A stretch of 64,000 bases of DNA from Desulfonatronospira thiodismutans ASO3-1. Lineage in GTDB: Bacteria; Desulfobacterota; Desulfovibrionia; Desulfovibrionales; Desulfonatronovibrionaceae. The stretch spans positions 1,008,263 through 1,072,262 of the forward strand of contig NZ_ACJN02000003.1 of the NCBI RefSeq assembly GCF_000174435.1, written 5' to 3'. The notes beneath the pieces were generated by a model that saw only the letters and a program-made list of their open reading frames with translations, ran no database searches and was not told the DNA's origin. Shown here piece after piece: positions 43,315-51,616 of this stretch (position 1 is the first letter of the stretch; every line of letters starts with the position of its first letter). The position numbers were made by a program, and so were the translations under genes.

Positions 43315-43965
43315 GCTGTTACAAAATCACCATTTTGAGTTACTGATTTATTCCGCATGCCTGTGGCAAGAAGCAATAATTTTGAGTATAGACGGGCTCG
43401 GTAGGACCTCATTGTGAATCATATTGGAATAAGAAACTTCATCCCAGGTTAGAGCTTTTGTCTGGGGGATCATCGCCTTTTTCAGCCATTACAGCCTCCT
43501 GGATATGCTTGATGGTAGGAAGTGAACCCCGAATAAAAGATTTTTGGTAAGTTTTCAATAGGAATATAGTGGAGATTTTGAACGAATTACCGGTGGGCCA
43601 TCAAGATATCCAGCAGGAACGAACAAACTTAAAGTGCCCATTAAAGGCCACAGGAGCCCCGTAGAGGCCCTTCCAAGCCAAAACCCGGGTAAGAGGGTAC
43701 GGGTCAAATGAAATACGGCCTTATTCGGCCTTGTATGGCTTTGGGCATGCTGCTGAGATCAGTGTAGATTTTTCGGTGGAGTATGGTGTGGGCACAGTCA
43801 GGGGGTGAAAGATCCATCAAGGCAGAGATTCGAAAGGTGCAGTGTTGTACGAGGTGGACTCTCTGGTCTTGGAAATCAATGCTTGAATTAAACAGTCATT
43901 GGTTGTACATGACTCAGCATCAGCACCAAGAAAAAAATCTGTGACCATAACAGATGGGGATACTT
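43315..43965. other. Intergenic region between cas3 and the PspC gene
   Basis: No certain gene lies here. A 41-codon ORF on the minus strand (43348-43473; MIPQTKALTWDEVSYSNMI...) is possible but has no strong support. The operon promoter of cas3 should be in the right part. I found no repeat of the CRISPR array here. Confidence 0.4.
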
Positions 43966-44460
43966 ATGGCAGAGCAGATACATAGCAAGAATGGGCTTTA
44001 TCGTTACCAAACGAAAAAGGTACTTGGCGGCGTTCTGGCGGGGCTTGCTGACAAATGGGATCTCAATTTGACAGGGGTGCGCCTAGTTGTGCTGGGGATT
44101 TTATTGGTTGTCAGCTTCTGGAAGTCCTTCGTCGCTCTCTTTATGGGAAGCATTGAGTTAGCAGTATTTTATGCATTTATAACTCCAGGGCTTGCTCTGT
44201 TTATATCGGTTTTAGTTTATATTATACTCTGGATTATTTTACCTGTCCGTGGAGAGGAAAAACCCTTAAATAGCCAAAATGACAATTCTCCTGAAAGCTT
44301 AGCTGCAAAACGAATTAAGGACGCATACGCACAAGGCGACTATGCTTTGGCCCTACATCATGCTCAATTATTTATTCGAGAACATCCAGACAATCATAAG
44401 GTTCAGGATTTTCAGTCAATAGCTGAGGAACTTCTCAAAAAAATTAAAAACTACCCTTAA
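43966..44460 (+). CDS. PspC-domain membrane protein
   Basis: The 164-residue protein has an N-terminal PspC domain (NGLYRYQTKKVLGGVLAGLADKWDLNLTGVRLVVLGILLV) and two or three hydrophobic segments up to about residue 90. A cytosolic TPR-like tail follows (AKRIKDAYAQGDYALALHHAQLFIREHPDN). PspC proteins sit in the inner membrane and sense or signal stress. ATG 43966 has GGGGA upstream; ATG 43954 is the alternative. It is the last clear gene of the island, 485 bases before attR. A link to the DUF2628 membrane proteins is possible. Confidence 0.78.
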   Translation: MAEQIHSKNGLYRYQTKKVLGGVLAGLADKWDLNLTGVRLVVLGILLVVSFWKSFVALFMGSIELAVFYAFITPGLALFISVLVYIILWIILPVRGEEKPLNSQNDNSPESLAAKRIKDAYAQGDYALALHHAQLFIREHPDNHKVQDFQSIAEELLKKIKNYP

Positions 44461-44944
44461 AACCTTCACTACGGGTAGAGCGCTTTTATAATTGCAGATA
44501 TGCGCTTCACTGAGTCTGTGCTATCGTCCGGGAACCTTCAAGGGTAGAATAACCAGAAGATGTAGCAGAAGCTACTCTGAACAGGTCGAAAATGGATTGA
44601 GGGCCTGACTCAAAACCTTGACTGAGTAAGTGCTTATTATTTTCCAGTTAACATAGAATTCATCTTAAGGTTTTGAAGAGACTGTTTCTAGATAAGGTTC
44701 GGGGCAAATGCAATACAGCTTGCACGGTTTTGGATATGTTGCCGATATAGTTGAGTATACTTTAATTACAGCACTTAAAATATACGGCAAAACCTCAGAA
44801 ATTAAACAAGGTCACCTGCCCACCTCGTATCTTAACAACACTACCACACTACCTTTTCAAGCAAAAAAGAATGCGGGTACAATTGCGGGTACTTCAGTCA
44901 AGCTAATAAAAATTATACAATTATAGCGGCACCTTAAGCTTGCA
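44461..44944. other. Right end of the island, without clear genes
   Basis: A 72-codon ORF at 44708-44926 has no ribosome binding site and unusual composition, so I do not call it. Two GCGGGTAC copies at about 44874 and 44886 resemble TGCGGGTAT/ACGGGTAT near 9893-9912 inside attL and may be integrase arm or Xis sites. Confidence 0.4.
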
Positions 44945-44968
44945 GTTCGAGTCCGGCCCCGGGCACCA
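44945..44968 (+). other. attR (24-bp copy of the tRNA-Leu 3' end)
   Basis: This is an exact copy of 9756-9779 without the rest of a tRNA gene, so it is the distal recombination site. The chromosome continues with AGAAAATCAAGGG. Confidence 0.92.
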
Positions 44969-45051
44969 AGAAAATCAAGGGTTTCCATGCAAGATTTTTG
45001 TTCAGCCCTTCTATCTAGAAAAGCCGTGTACTCACTACCCCTTCTACATCT

Positions 45052-45141
45052 GTAACCATTCAGGGGATGCCTCAAACGGCCCGGGGACAGTCCCCAGGCT
45101 TGGTGCCAGCAATCAATACCGAGGAACCCCTGAATGGTTAC
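45052..45141. repeat. 90-bp element with perfect 15-bp inverted ends
   Basis: GTAACCATTCAGGGG (45052-45066) and its exact complement CCCCTGAATGGTTAC (45127-45141) enclose 60 bases that include GGGGACAGTCCCC, itself a small palindrome. It may be a MITE or a structured RNA. No target duplication is clear. Confidence 0.6.
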
Positions 45142-45290
45142 TTGAGGATTTGTGCAAAAGAGGTCAGGGTGCCAAGGCAATCGAAATAAAAGACCACCTG
45201 GAACAAAGCTCCCAAGTGGCCTGATAAAGGAGAGGGGGGTGTCCTGGCCGCCTATATGGGACATCGTAAATATCAGTACACCAGAGCCGG

Positions 45291-45323
45291 CAAAAAAAGA
45301 CCCCGGACATGTAATGCCCGGGC
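45291..45323 (-). terminator. Rho-independent terminator of acs
   Basis: On the minus strand CCCGG-GCATTACATGT-CCGGG forms a hairpin followed by GTC and seven T, 50 bases after the acs stop. Confidence 0.75.
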
Positions 45324-45374
45324 AGCTGCGGGATGAAACTGATTTTTCCGTCACGCGTCACATGACGACGAAAT

Positions 45375-47402
45375 TCAGCCCTGGACCTGCTGCCGGATCT
45401 CCTCGACTATTTCCGGGTTGGCCAGAGTACTTACATCCCCGATATCCCGGCGATTGGAGATGGAGGCCAGAACCCTGCGCATTATTTTGCCGGAGCGGGT
45501 CTTGGGCATGTCCGGGACTATATATACATGTGCAGGCCTGGCTATTTTGCCCAGCACATCGGCCACAGTGGATATGAGCTTTTTCTCCAGCTCATGGCTG
45601 GGATCAATTCCCGGTTTCAGGGAAACATACAGATCCGGCACCATGCCCTTGATTTCATCAGGCATGGCCACAACAGCCGCCTCTGCCACACCCTCGGCAG
45701 ACAGGGCCGCGGACTCGATTTCCTTGGTCCCCAGTCTGTGCCCGGAAACATTGATAACATCGTCTATCCTGCCCAGAATGCGGACATAACCGTCGGATTC
45801 CAGCACTGCCGCATCCCCGGCCATGTATGGCCAGTCCCTCCAGTCCTTGCTCTGGGGGTCCCTGTTGTATTTGCCGTAATAACTCTTGATATAGCGCTCC
45901 CTGTCTTTCCAGATGCTCTGGAAGGCTCCAGGCCAGGGGTTGCGGATACACAGATTGCCCGCCTTGCCCTCTCCAGGCTTTAGTTCGTTGCCCTCGTCGT
46001 CATAAACCACAGGATGAATCCCCGGCAGCCCCGGACCTGCGCTGCCCGGCTTCATGGGATCTATTGCCGGCATGGTGCTGCAGAGAAAACCTCCGGTCTC
46101 GGTCTGCCACCAGGTGTCCACAATGACTGCCCTGCCCTTGCCCACCACTTCATAGTACCAGCGCCAGACATCCGGCTCAATGGGTTCACCCACTGAGGTC
46201 ATGTGCTTGAAATGATAATTGTACCTGGCCGGCTCGTCTCCGCCCACCTTGCGCAGGGCCCTGACAGCAGTTGGAGAAGTATGGAAAATATTCACGTCCA
46301 GTTCCTGTGCGATCCTCCAGCAACGGCCGGCATCCGGATAGGTGGGAACTCCTTCGTAGATGACCGTGCTCGCTCCCAGGGACAACGGCCCATAAACAAT
46401 GAAAGAATGGCCGGTAATCCAGCCGATATCAGCCATGCACCAGTAAACATCCTCGGGATGGATATCCTGCACGTACTTGGACATCCAGGTTACATAGGAC
46501 AGATACCCCCCGATGCTGTGCTGGCAGCCCTTGGGCCTGCCCGTGGATCCGCTGGTATACATGAGAAACAGAATGTCTTCTGCAGGCATGGATACTGGTT
46601 GGATGGTAGCGTTTTTGTTCTGCTTGACGAGCTCGTCCAGAAAATAATCCCTGTTTTCCACCATGGGTTCAGCTGATGAATATCTGCCAGGAAAGCGGCG
46701 CCAGACAAGCACCCTGCTTACTTTCTGGCCGGCGCTTTCGGCTGCCTGTACCGCTTGATCTGCATTGGCCTTGTGATTCAGGAGCCTGCCGCCTCTATAG
46801 TAGGCGTCCATGGTGATCAGAATGTCGCTTTCGGAATCCCACATCCTGTCTCCGCAGGCCTTTCCGCTGAATCCGGCAAAGACCTGGCAGTGGATGATCC
46901 CCAGGCGCGCGCAGGCCAGCATGGTAACCGGCAGTTCCGGAGTCATGGGCAGGTACAGGGTGACCCTGTCCCCGGCCTTCAAGCCGCAGAACTCCTGAAG
47001 AACCGCCGCGGTTTCGTTTACCCGGCGATAGAGCTCCTGGTAGGTCATGTGCTCTATGGGCTCGTCTTCCAGTTCGGGCACAAAATGAATGGCTGTCTTG
47101 TTCTTGTGCTTTTGCAGATGCCGGTCCACGCAATTATACGAGGCATTGAGCCTGCCGCCTGCAAACCATTTCCAGAAGGGAGCGTCACTGGTATCCAGAG
47201 TGGTATGCCAGTACCGGTCCCAGTGCAAGAGCTCTGCAAATTCCTTGTAACACTCAGGAAACTTGTCCAGACTGAAGCGCTGATATATTTCTGGATCAGT
47301 GCAGTTGGCCTGACCAATAAATTCCGGACCGGGGTAATAATATTGCTCTTCTTGCCAATGTACTGCGTAGTGGGTGCTGCTCCCATGTTCCTGCTTAGAC
47401 AT
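45375..47402 (-). CDS. acs: Acetyl-CoA synthetase (AMP-forming)
   Basis: The 675-residue enzyme makes acetyl-CoA from acetate, ATP and CoA via acetyl-AMP. The N-terminal WDRYWHTTLDTSDAPFWKWFAGGRLNASYNCVDRHL and the P-loop YTSGSTGRPKGCQHS (near residue 280) are clear, as are the DTWWQTETGG motif and the C-terminal PKTRSGKIMRR with the catalytic lysine that Pat enzymes acetylate. ATG 47402 has AAGGAG upstream; the GTG at 47408 is less likely. The gene is divergent from pat, its probable regulator. Confidence 0.96.
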   Translation of the reverse strand: MSKQEHGSSTHYAVHWQEEQYYYPGPEFIGQANCTDPEIYQRFSLDKFPECYKEFAELLHWDRYWHTTLDTSDAPFWKWFAGGRLNASYNCVDRHLQKHKNKTAIHFVPELEDEPIEHMTYQELYRRVNETAAVLQEFCGLKAGDRVTLYLPMTPELPVTMLACARLGIIHCQVFAGFSGKACGDRMWDSESDILITMDAYYRGGRLLNHKANADQAVQAAESAGQKVSRVLVWRRFPGRYSSAEPMVENRDYFLDELVKQNKNATIQPVSMPAEDILFLMYTSGSTGRPKGCQHSIGGYLSYVTWMSKYVQDIHPEDVYWCMADIGWITGHSFIVYGPLSLGASTVIYEGVPTYPDAGRCWRIAQELDVNIFHTSPTAVRALRKVGGDEPARYNYHFKHMTSVGEPIEPDVWRWYYEVVGKGRAVIVDTWWQTETGGFLCSTMPAIDPMKPGSAGPGLPGIHPVVYDDEGNELKPGEGKAGNLCIRNPWPGAFQSIWKDRERYIKSYYGKYNRDPQSKDWRDWPYMAGDAAVLESDGYVRILGRIDDVINVSGHRLGTKEIESAALSAEGVAEAAVVAMPDEIKGMVPDLYVSLKPGIDPSHELEKKLISTVADVLGKIARPAHVYIVPDMPKTRSGKIMRRVLASISNRRDIGDVSTLANPEIVEEIRQQVQG

Positions 47403-47959
47403 ATGCACTCCTTTCTAATAAAAAATTTTCAAATTATTTGAAAAACAAGTACAGGGAGATCCGGTCCCTGCATCACACTGGAATAGACTAAGCTGTTACT
47501 AATATGCCGAAATAAAAACATAAAATTAAAAACAGACAATACCGGAAAATATTTGGAAGAGACTTATAATCAGCTTATGGCAAAGCTTGTTGCTGATGTC
47601 AATATTTTTTCTAAAAAACAACACCTTTTTAAACGAAAGCTCATAAAAATTAATTGTAAACTTTTCAAAAAGAGCTTATAATTTTGTAGCTATCCACTAC
47701 CTGCTAAAACTGGACATAACCATCTATTTGCAGATGCATTTAATAGAAAACATGCACTTGCTTATGGGTTATCTCTTATGATGTAATTGCAAAAAGTCAT
47801 TTTTGCATTCACAGGAGTCAGGAGACAGGTGACAGGAACCAGTAAAATCAAAGAGTTACGGAATTGGTTTGTTCCTGAATTCTTCATTTCCTGACTTTTT
47901 GCAGGTGCATCTTTATACAGGTAAAAGATGTTTCAAATCAATATACCAGGGGGAATGGG
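47403..47959. promoter_or_regulatory. Divergent acs/pat intergenic region
   Basis: The 557-bp AT-rich region holds no gene. It contains the palindrome TGCAAAAAGTCATTTTTGCA (47788-47807), identical to the core at 19633-19654, and a half copy GACTTTTTGCAGGTGCATCTT at about 47893. GGGGGAATGGG is close to the pat start. Promoters of both genes should be here. Confidence 0.5.
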
Positions 47960-50665
47960 ATGAGTCTCAAGCAACTGGATTCCCTTTTTCGGCCCAAATC
48001 AGTCGCGGTCATCGGCGCCTCCAACAGGCCCGGGAGCATTGGCTCCGTTGTGATGCATAATATGCTCAGGGGTGGATTGCCCGGCCCCATCCTTCCGGTG
48101 AATCCCAGGTACGATGCAGTAGCAGGCATACTGGCCTACCCTGGTGTGCGGGAGTTGCCTCTGGTGCCGGATCTGGCCCTGGTCTGCACCCCTCCGGACA
48201 CTGTACCCGGGCTTATGCAGGAACTGGGGATTAAAGGCACAAGAACAGTACTGATCATGAGCAGAGACTTAAACAAGCAACTGGACGAATCCGGGCAGAC
48301 CCTGCAGCAAAGAGTGCTTAAAACCGCCAAGGAGCACTCAATGCGCATACTGGGCCCTGACTGCCTGGGAATAATTGTCCCCCGGTCAGGCCTCAATGCC
48401 AGCTTCGGACATACTGATATAGCCCAGGGCAAAATAGCTTTTGTGTCTCAGTCAGACGCTCTGGGCATTGCTGTTCTGGATTGGGCCGGGTCCAAGGGCA
48501 TAGGATTTTCCCACTTCATATCCCTGGGAGACTGCCTGGACATAGATTTCGGGGATATCATCGATTATCTTAAAGGTGATCCGCACTCCACATCCATTTT
48601 GTTGTACATGGAAAGCGTAAGCAATGCCCGCAAGTTTATTTCCGCAGCCCGTTCCGCTTCCAGGAACAAGCCTTTGGTGGTGATCAAAGGCGATAAATTC
48701 AATATCTCTGCAGTAAGGGATGCATCATACATAGACAGCCCGGTCAGTACGGACGATATATACGATGGAGTATTTCGAAGGGCGGGTATGTTAAGGGTTT
48801 TTGATCTGGCGGAACTATTTGATGCAGTGGAGGCCATGGCCAGATACAAGCCTTTGCGCGGGGACAGACTGGCCATATTAAGCAACGGCGGCGGACCAGC
48901 CATGATGGCCAGGGATGTTTTGAAAACCCGGGGCGGCAGCCTGGCTGAACTCTCGGAGCAGACCAGACAACAGTTGCAGCATGGTTTGCAGGCCGAATTA
49001 TCCCATCAGGAACCTGTCCGCATCATTGACCATGCTTCCAGCGAGACATATTCCCGGGCTCTGGAAATTCTGATCCAGGATCAAAACGTGGATGCCATCA
49101 TGGTTATTCATGTGCCCACCGCTTTTGCCAGCAGCCAGGACATAGCAGGTGCTGTCATCAACAGCCTGGGCAGAACCAGAAAAAATGTGATCACTGTCTG
49201 GCTGGGGGAAAAGGATGCGGCTCAGGCCAGGAGGATGTTTGCCCTGGCCGGCATACCCACTTACGAGACTCCGGACCAGGCTGCCAGGCTCTTCATGGAC
49301 ATGGTTCGCTATCGCCGCAACCAGGAATTGCTCATGGAAACTCCGGACTCAGTGCCCAGCGACTTCAGCCCAGATCCCATGGCGGCCAGGGCCATCATCA
49401 AAAACGCCCTGGATGAAAACAGAAGTTTTTTAAGTGCGCCAGAAACAAATGAAGTCCTGTCCATTTATACTATTCCAGTAGTGCCCACCAGACAGGCAGC
49501 CGATGCCCAGGAAGCCTCCCTGATTTCCAGGGAACTGGGATTTCCTCTGGCCTTGAAAATTTCTTCCCCGGACATTCAGGACAAAAAACATTCTGGTGCG
49601 CTGGCTCTGGACCTGGAATCTTCCGGGGACGTTTTGAAAGCAGCTGCAGCCATGCAGGCCAGGCTTGCTGCCGGCTACCCGCAAGCAAGTCTGGAAGGCT
49701 TTATCGTGCAGAAAATGGTCCATCGACCCACAGCCCACGAACTTACTGCAGGCGTTACCCAGGACCCTGATTTCGGCCCTGTGCTTTATTTTGGCCAGGG
49801 CGATACTGCAGGCAGAATTTACAAGGATCTGGCAGCCGGCTTGCCGCCTTTGAATATGACCCTGGCCCGGGAAATCATTCAGAACACCAGAATCTCCAGC
49901 CTGCTGGAAGACAGCAAAAACAGACCAGCAATCGACATGCAGGCCCTTCGATTGATCCTGGTTCAGCTCTCGCAGTTGGTAATTGATTTGCCGGAAATTC
50001 AGGAGGTGAATCTAAAAACCATACTGGCGGATGCCGGCGGAGCAGTGGTACTGGATGCCCGGATCAGTATCGCATCTACCGCATCAGCCGGTGAAGAAAG
50101 GCTCTCCATCAGACCCTATCCAAAATACCTGGAAGAACATGCTGAGCTTCCCTCTGGGCTCCGGCTCCTGCTCAGGCCCATTCGTCCCGAAGATGAGCGC
50201 AGCCATCAGGATTTTGTGGAGAAGCTGTCAGCAGAGGATCTGAGGATGCGTTTTATGGGGTTTGTGCATGAGTTTTCCCATTCCCAGCTGGCCCAGTTGA
50301 CCCAGATAGACTATGACCGGGAAATGGCCTTTATTGCCGGCGCCATCGAGGATGGAGCCTGGAAGGAGACACTGGGGGTGGTGCGCTGTTTTTTCGATCC
50401 GGACAACACCAATGCGGAATTCGCCATTGTGGTCCGCAGCGACTTAAAGTCCAGGGGCCTGGGGACCCTGCTCATGGACAAGATGATCAGGTACTGCAGG
50501 CAAAGGGGGCTGAAGGAGCTGACTGCCTTTGCCCTGCGCGAAAATACCGGAATGCACGCTTTGGCCAAAAAATTCGGATTCAGGATGGAATCCGACCCAG
50601 AGGACCCGGAAATAACCATACTGAAGCTGGAAATGACCCCCCGCATTATTCATCCTCCAGTCTAA
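47960..50665 (+). CDS. Pat-type protein acetyltransferase (ADP-forming acyl-CoA synthetase/GNAT fusion)
   Basis: The 901-residue protein has a CoA-binding domain first (FRPKSVAVIGASNRPGSIGSVV), then succinyl-CoA-ligase-like domains, an ATP-grasp domain from about residue 480 to 710 (FPLALKISSPDIQDKKHSGALALDL), and a C-terminal GNAT domain from about 735 (LRPIRPEDERSHQDFVEKLS; ...GLGTLLMDKMIRYC). This is the order of Pat/PatZ, which acetylates and inactivates acetyl-CoA synthetase. Its position back to back with acs supports that role. ATG 47960 has GGGGGAATGGG upstream. Confidence 0.9.
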   Translation: MSLKQLDSLFRPKSVAVIGASNRPGSIGSVVMHNMLRGGLPGPILPVNPRYDAVAGILAYPGVRELPLVPDLALVCTPPDTVPGLMQELGIKGTRTVLIMSRDLNKQLDESGQTLQQRVLKTAKEHSMRILGPDCLGIIVPRSGLNASFGHTDIAQGKIAFVSQSDALGIAVLDWAGSKGIGFSHFISLGDCLDIDFGDIIDYLKGDPHSTSILLYMESVSNARKFISAARSASRNKPLVVIKGDKFNISAVRDASYIDSPVSTDDIYDGVFRRAGMLRVFDLAELFDAVEAMARYKPLRGDRLAILSNGGGPAMMARDVLKTRGGSLAELSEQTRQQLQHGLQAELSHQEPVRIIDHASSETYSRALEILIQDQNVDAIMVIHVPTAFASSQDIAGAVINSLGRTRKNVITVWLGEKDAAQARRMFALAGIPTYETPDQAARLFMDMVRYRRNQELLMETPDSVPSDFSPDPMAARAIIKNALDENRSFLSAPETNEVLSIYTIPVVPTRQAADAQEASLISRELGFPLALKISSPDIQDKKHSGALALDLESSGDVLKAAAAMQARLAAGYPQASLEGFIVQKMVHRPTAHELTAGVTQDPDFGPVLYFGQGDTAGRIYKDLAAGLPPLNMTLAREIIQNTRISSLLEDSKNRPAIDMQALRLILVQLSQLVIDLPEIQEVNLKTILADAGGAVVLDARISIASTASAGEERLSIRPYPKYLEEHAELPSGLRLLLRPIRPEDERSHQDFVEKLSAEDLRMRFMGFVHEFSHSQLAQLTQIDYDREMAFIAGAIEDGAWKETLGVVRCFFDPDNTNAEFAIVVRSDLKSRGLGTLLMDKMIRYCRQRGLKELTAFALRENTGMHALAKKFGFRMESDPEDPEITILKLEMTPRIIHPPV

Positions 50666-50686
50666 GATTTTGTTTTTCAACCAGTT

Positions 50687-51350
50687 TCAAAGACTGAGTC
50701 CGATGCAAACCATCAGGCCCTGCAGGAAAAAGGCGTTGATCGCATAGCACCTCCCACCGGAAAGCCGCCTGAAGGCTTTGGAGTCATGGACTTTGAACTT
50801 CAGGAAAATGGACAATCCATTCATGCCTGCCCCATGGGACAGGCCTGTCTTGAAAACAAAATCAATCAAAAAAACCAAAAGACGGCTTCATACTTTGACC
50901 CCGAACAATGTCGAGCATGCCCGCATTCCAAGGACTGTCCAATAAAAATCACCAAGCGCAAGGCAAAGGTGGAATGGCAATGGAGCAAACCTCGCGTTGG
51001 AAGCCAGAAGACATGCCTTTCAAGAAGATCAGAAACTAATCAATCTTTTCAAACAAAGGGCCGGAGGTGAAGCCGGCTTTTCCCAGCTCAAGGTTCATCA
51101 TGGCCTGAGAAGATTGCGATGCCTGGGATCCGTGAAATCAAAGTTTAAAATTATCATGGCGGTCACGGCCTTAAACATCAAAAGAACTTTCAACTGGATG
51201 AAGGGCGGCAGTAGTGGGCCCAGAACTCGAAAAAATAAAGATTTTGAACCGGATACAGGCATACTTTTGTTTTTTATATGGCTTTTCTGTTCATATCTTC
51301 GCAAAACTTTGATCGCCTCGGGCCTGCGCCCGAAAATTTTCAGCTGATCA
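50687..51350 (+). pseudogene. IS1182-like transposase relic
   Basis: Two reading frames together give the C-terminal half of a DDE transposase: a cysteine-rich part (CPMGQACLENK, DPEQCRACPHSKDCPIK) and then, after a frameshift, LINLFKQRAGGEAGFSQLKVHHGLRRLRCLG and a helix with KIIMAVTALNIKRTF. This arrangement is found in IS1182-type transposases. The catalytic N-terminal half is missing and at least one frameshift is present near 51000. It lies just after pat, probably an old insertion. Confidence 0.72.
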
Positions 51351-51390
51351 TCGAAAAAATCGTAACACGAATTGTTGACCGTTAATCTTG

Positions 51391-51418
51391 ATCTGGCAAA
51401 AAAGCGACTTTTTGCAGA
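51391..51418. repeat. Variant of the GTCA-loop palindrome
   Basis: CTGGCAAAAAAGCGACTTTTTGCAG is an imperfect palindrome of the same kind as 19629-19658 and 47788-47807, with loop GCGAC. It lies beside the transposase relic. Confidence 0.45.
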
Positions 51419-51616
51419 CGCATCTTCATCATATTCAATTTGCATATTTTTGAGTACCAGTCAATTGAGGGCATAAGTTGCCACAGTTCTTGGGGCCTTG
51501 GGGAATTTATGGCCGTGATTTTGAGGGACGGATTAACTCGGACATTACGCAGTACAAATAGCCCTCAGGGCGTGACCGTGGACTGCCCCCGGGCCGATTA
51601 CGACACCCGCTGAAGA

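Larger units (their letters stand above)
9756..44968. mobile_element. 35.2-kb integrative element in tRNA-Leu(UAA), satellite-like, carrying type I-G CRISPR-Cas
   Basis: The element is bounded by 24-bp attL/attR copies of the tRNA-Leu 3' end, with a P4-type integrase adjacent to attL. It encodes AlpA- and Cro-like regulators, a Prim-Pol/DUF3987 protein, two small-terminase-like proteins, a run of small phage/plasmid-type genes, recombination proteins (RadC/JAMM, Gp157, RecA-like ATPase), cargo genes and a CRISPR-Cas system. I see no capsid, portal, tail, large terminase, relaxase or type IV secretion genes, so it should depend on a helper for transfer. The set int, alpA, primase and terS is the hallmark of phage satellites, though 35 kb is large for one. 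A decayed plasmid-like element is the alternative. Confidence 0.88.

Noticed and set aside
43348-43473. 41-codon minus-strand ORF upstream of cas3
   Set aside because: Too short and without a clear ribosome binding site; mentioned only in the gap description.
44708-44926. 72-codon ORF near attR
   Set aside because: No ribosome binding site, no family pattern, and it runs into the attachment site region.
44857-45577. ORFs on both strands between attR and acs
   Set aside because: They overlap inverted repeats and the acs terminator, and show no family pattern or ribosome binding site.
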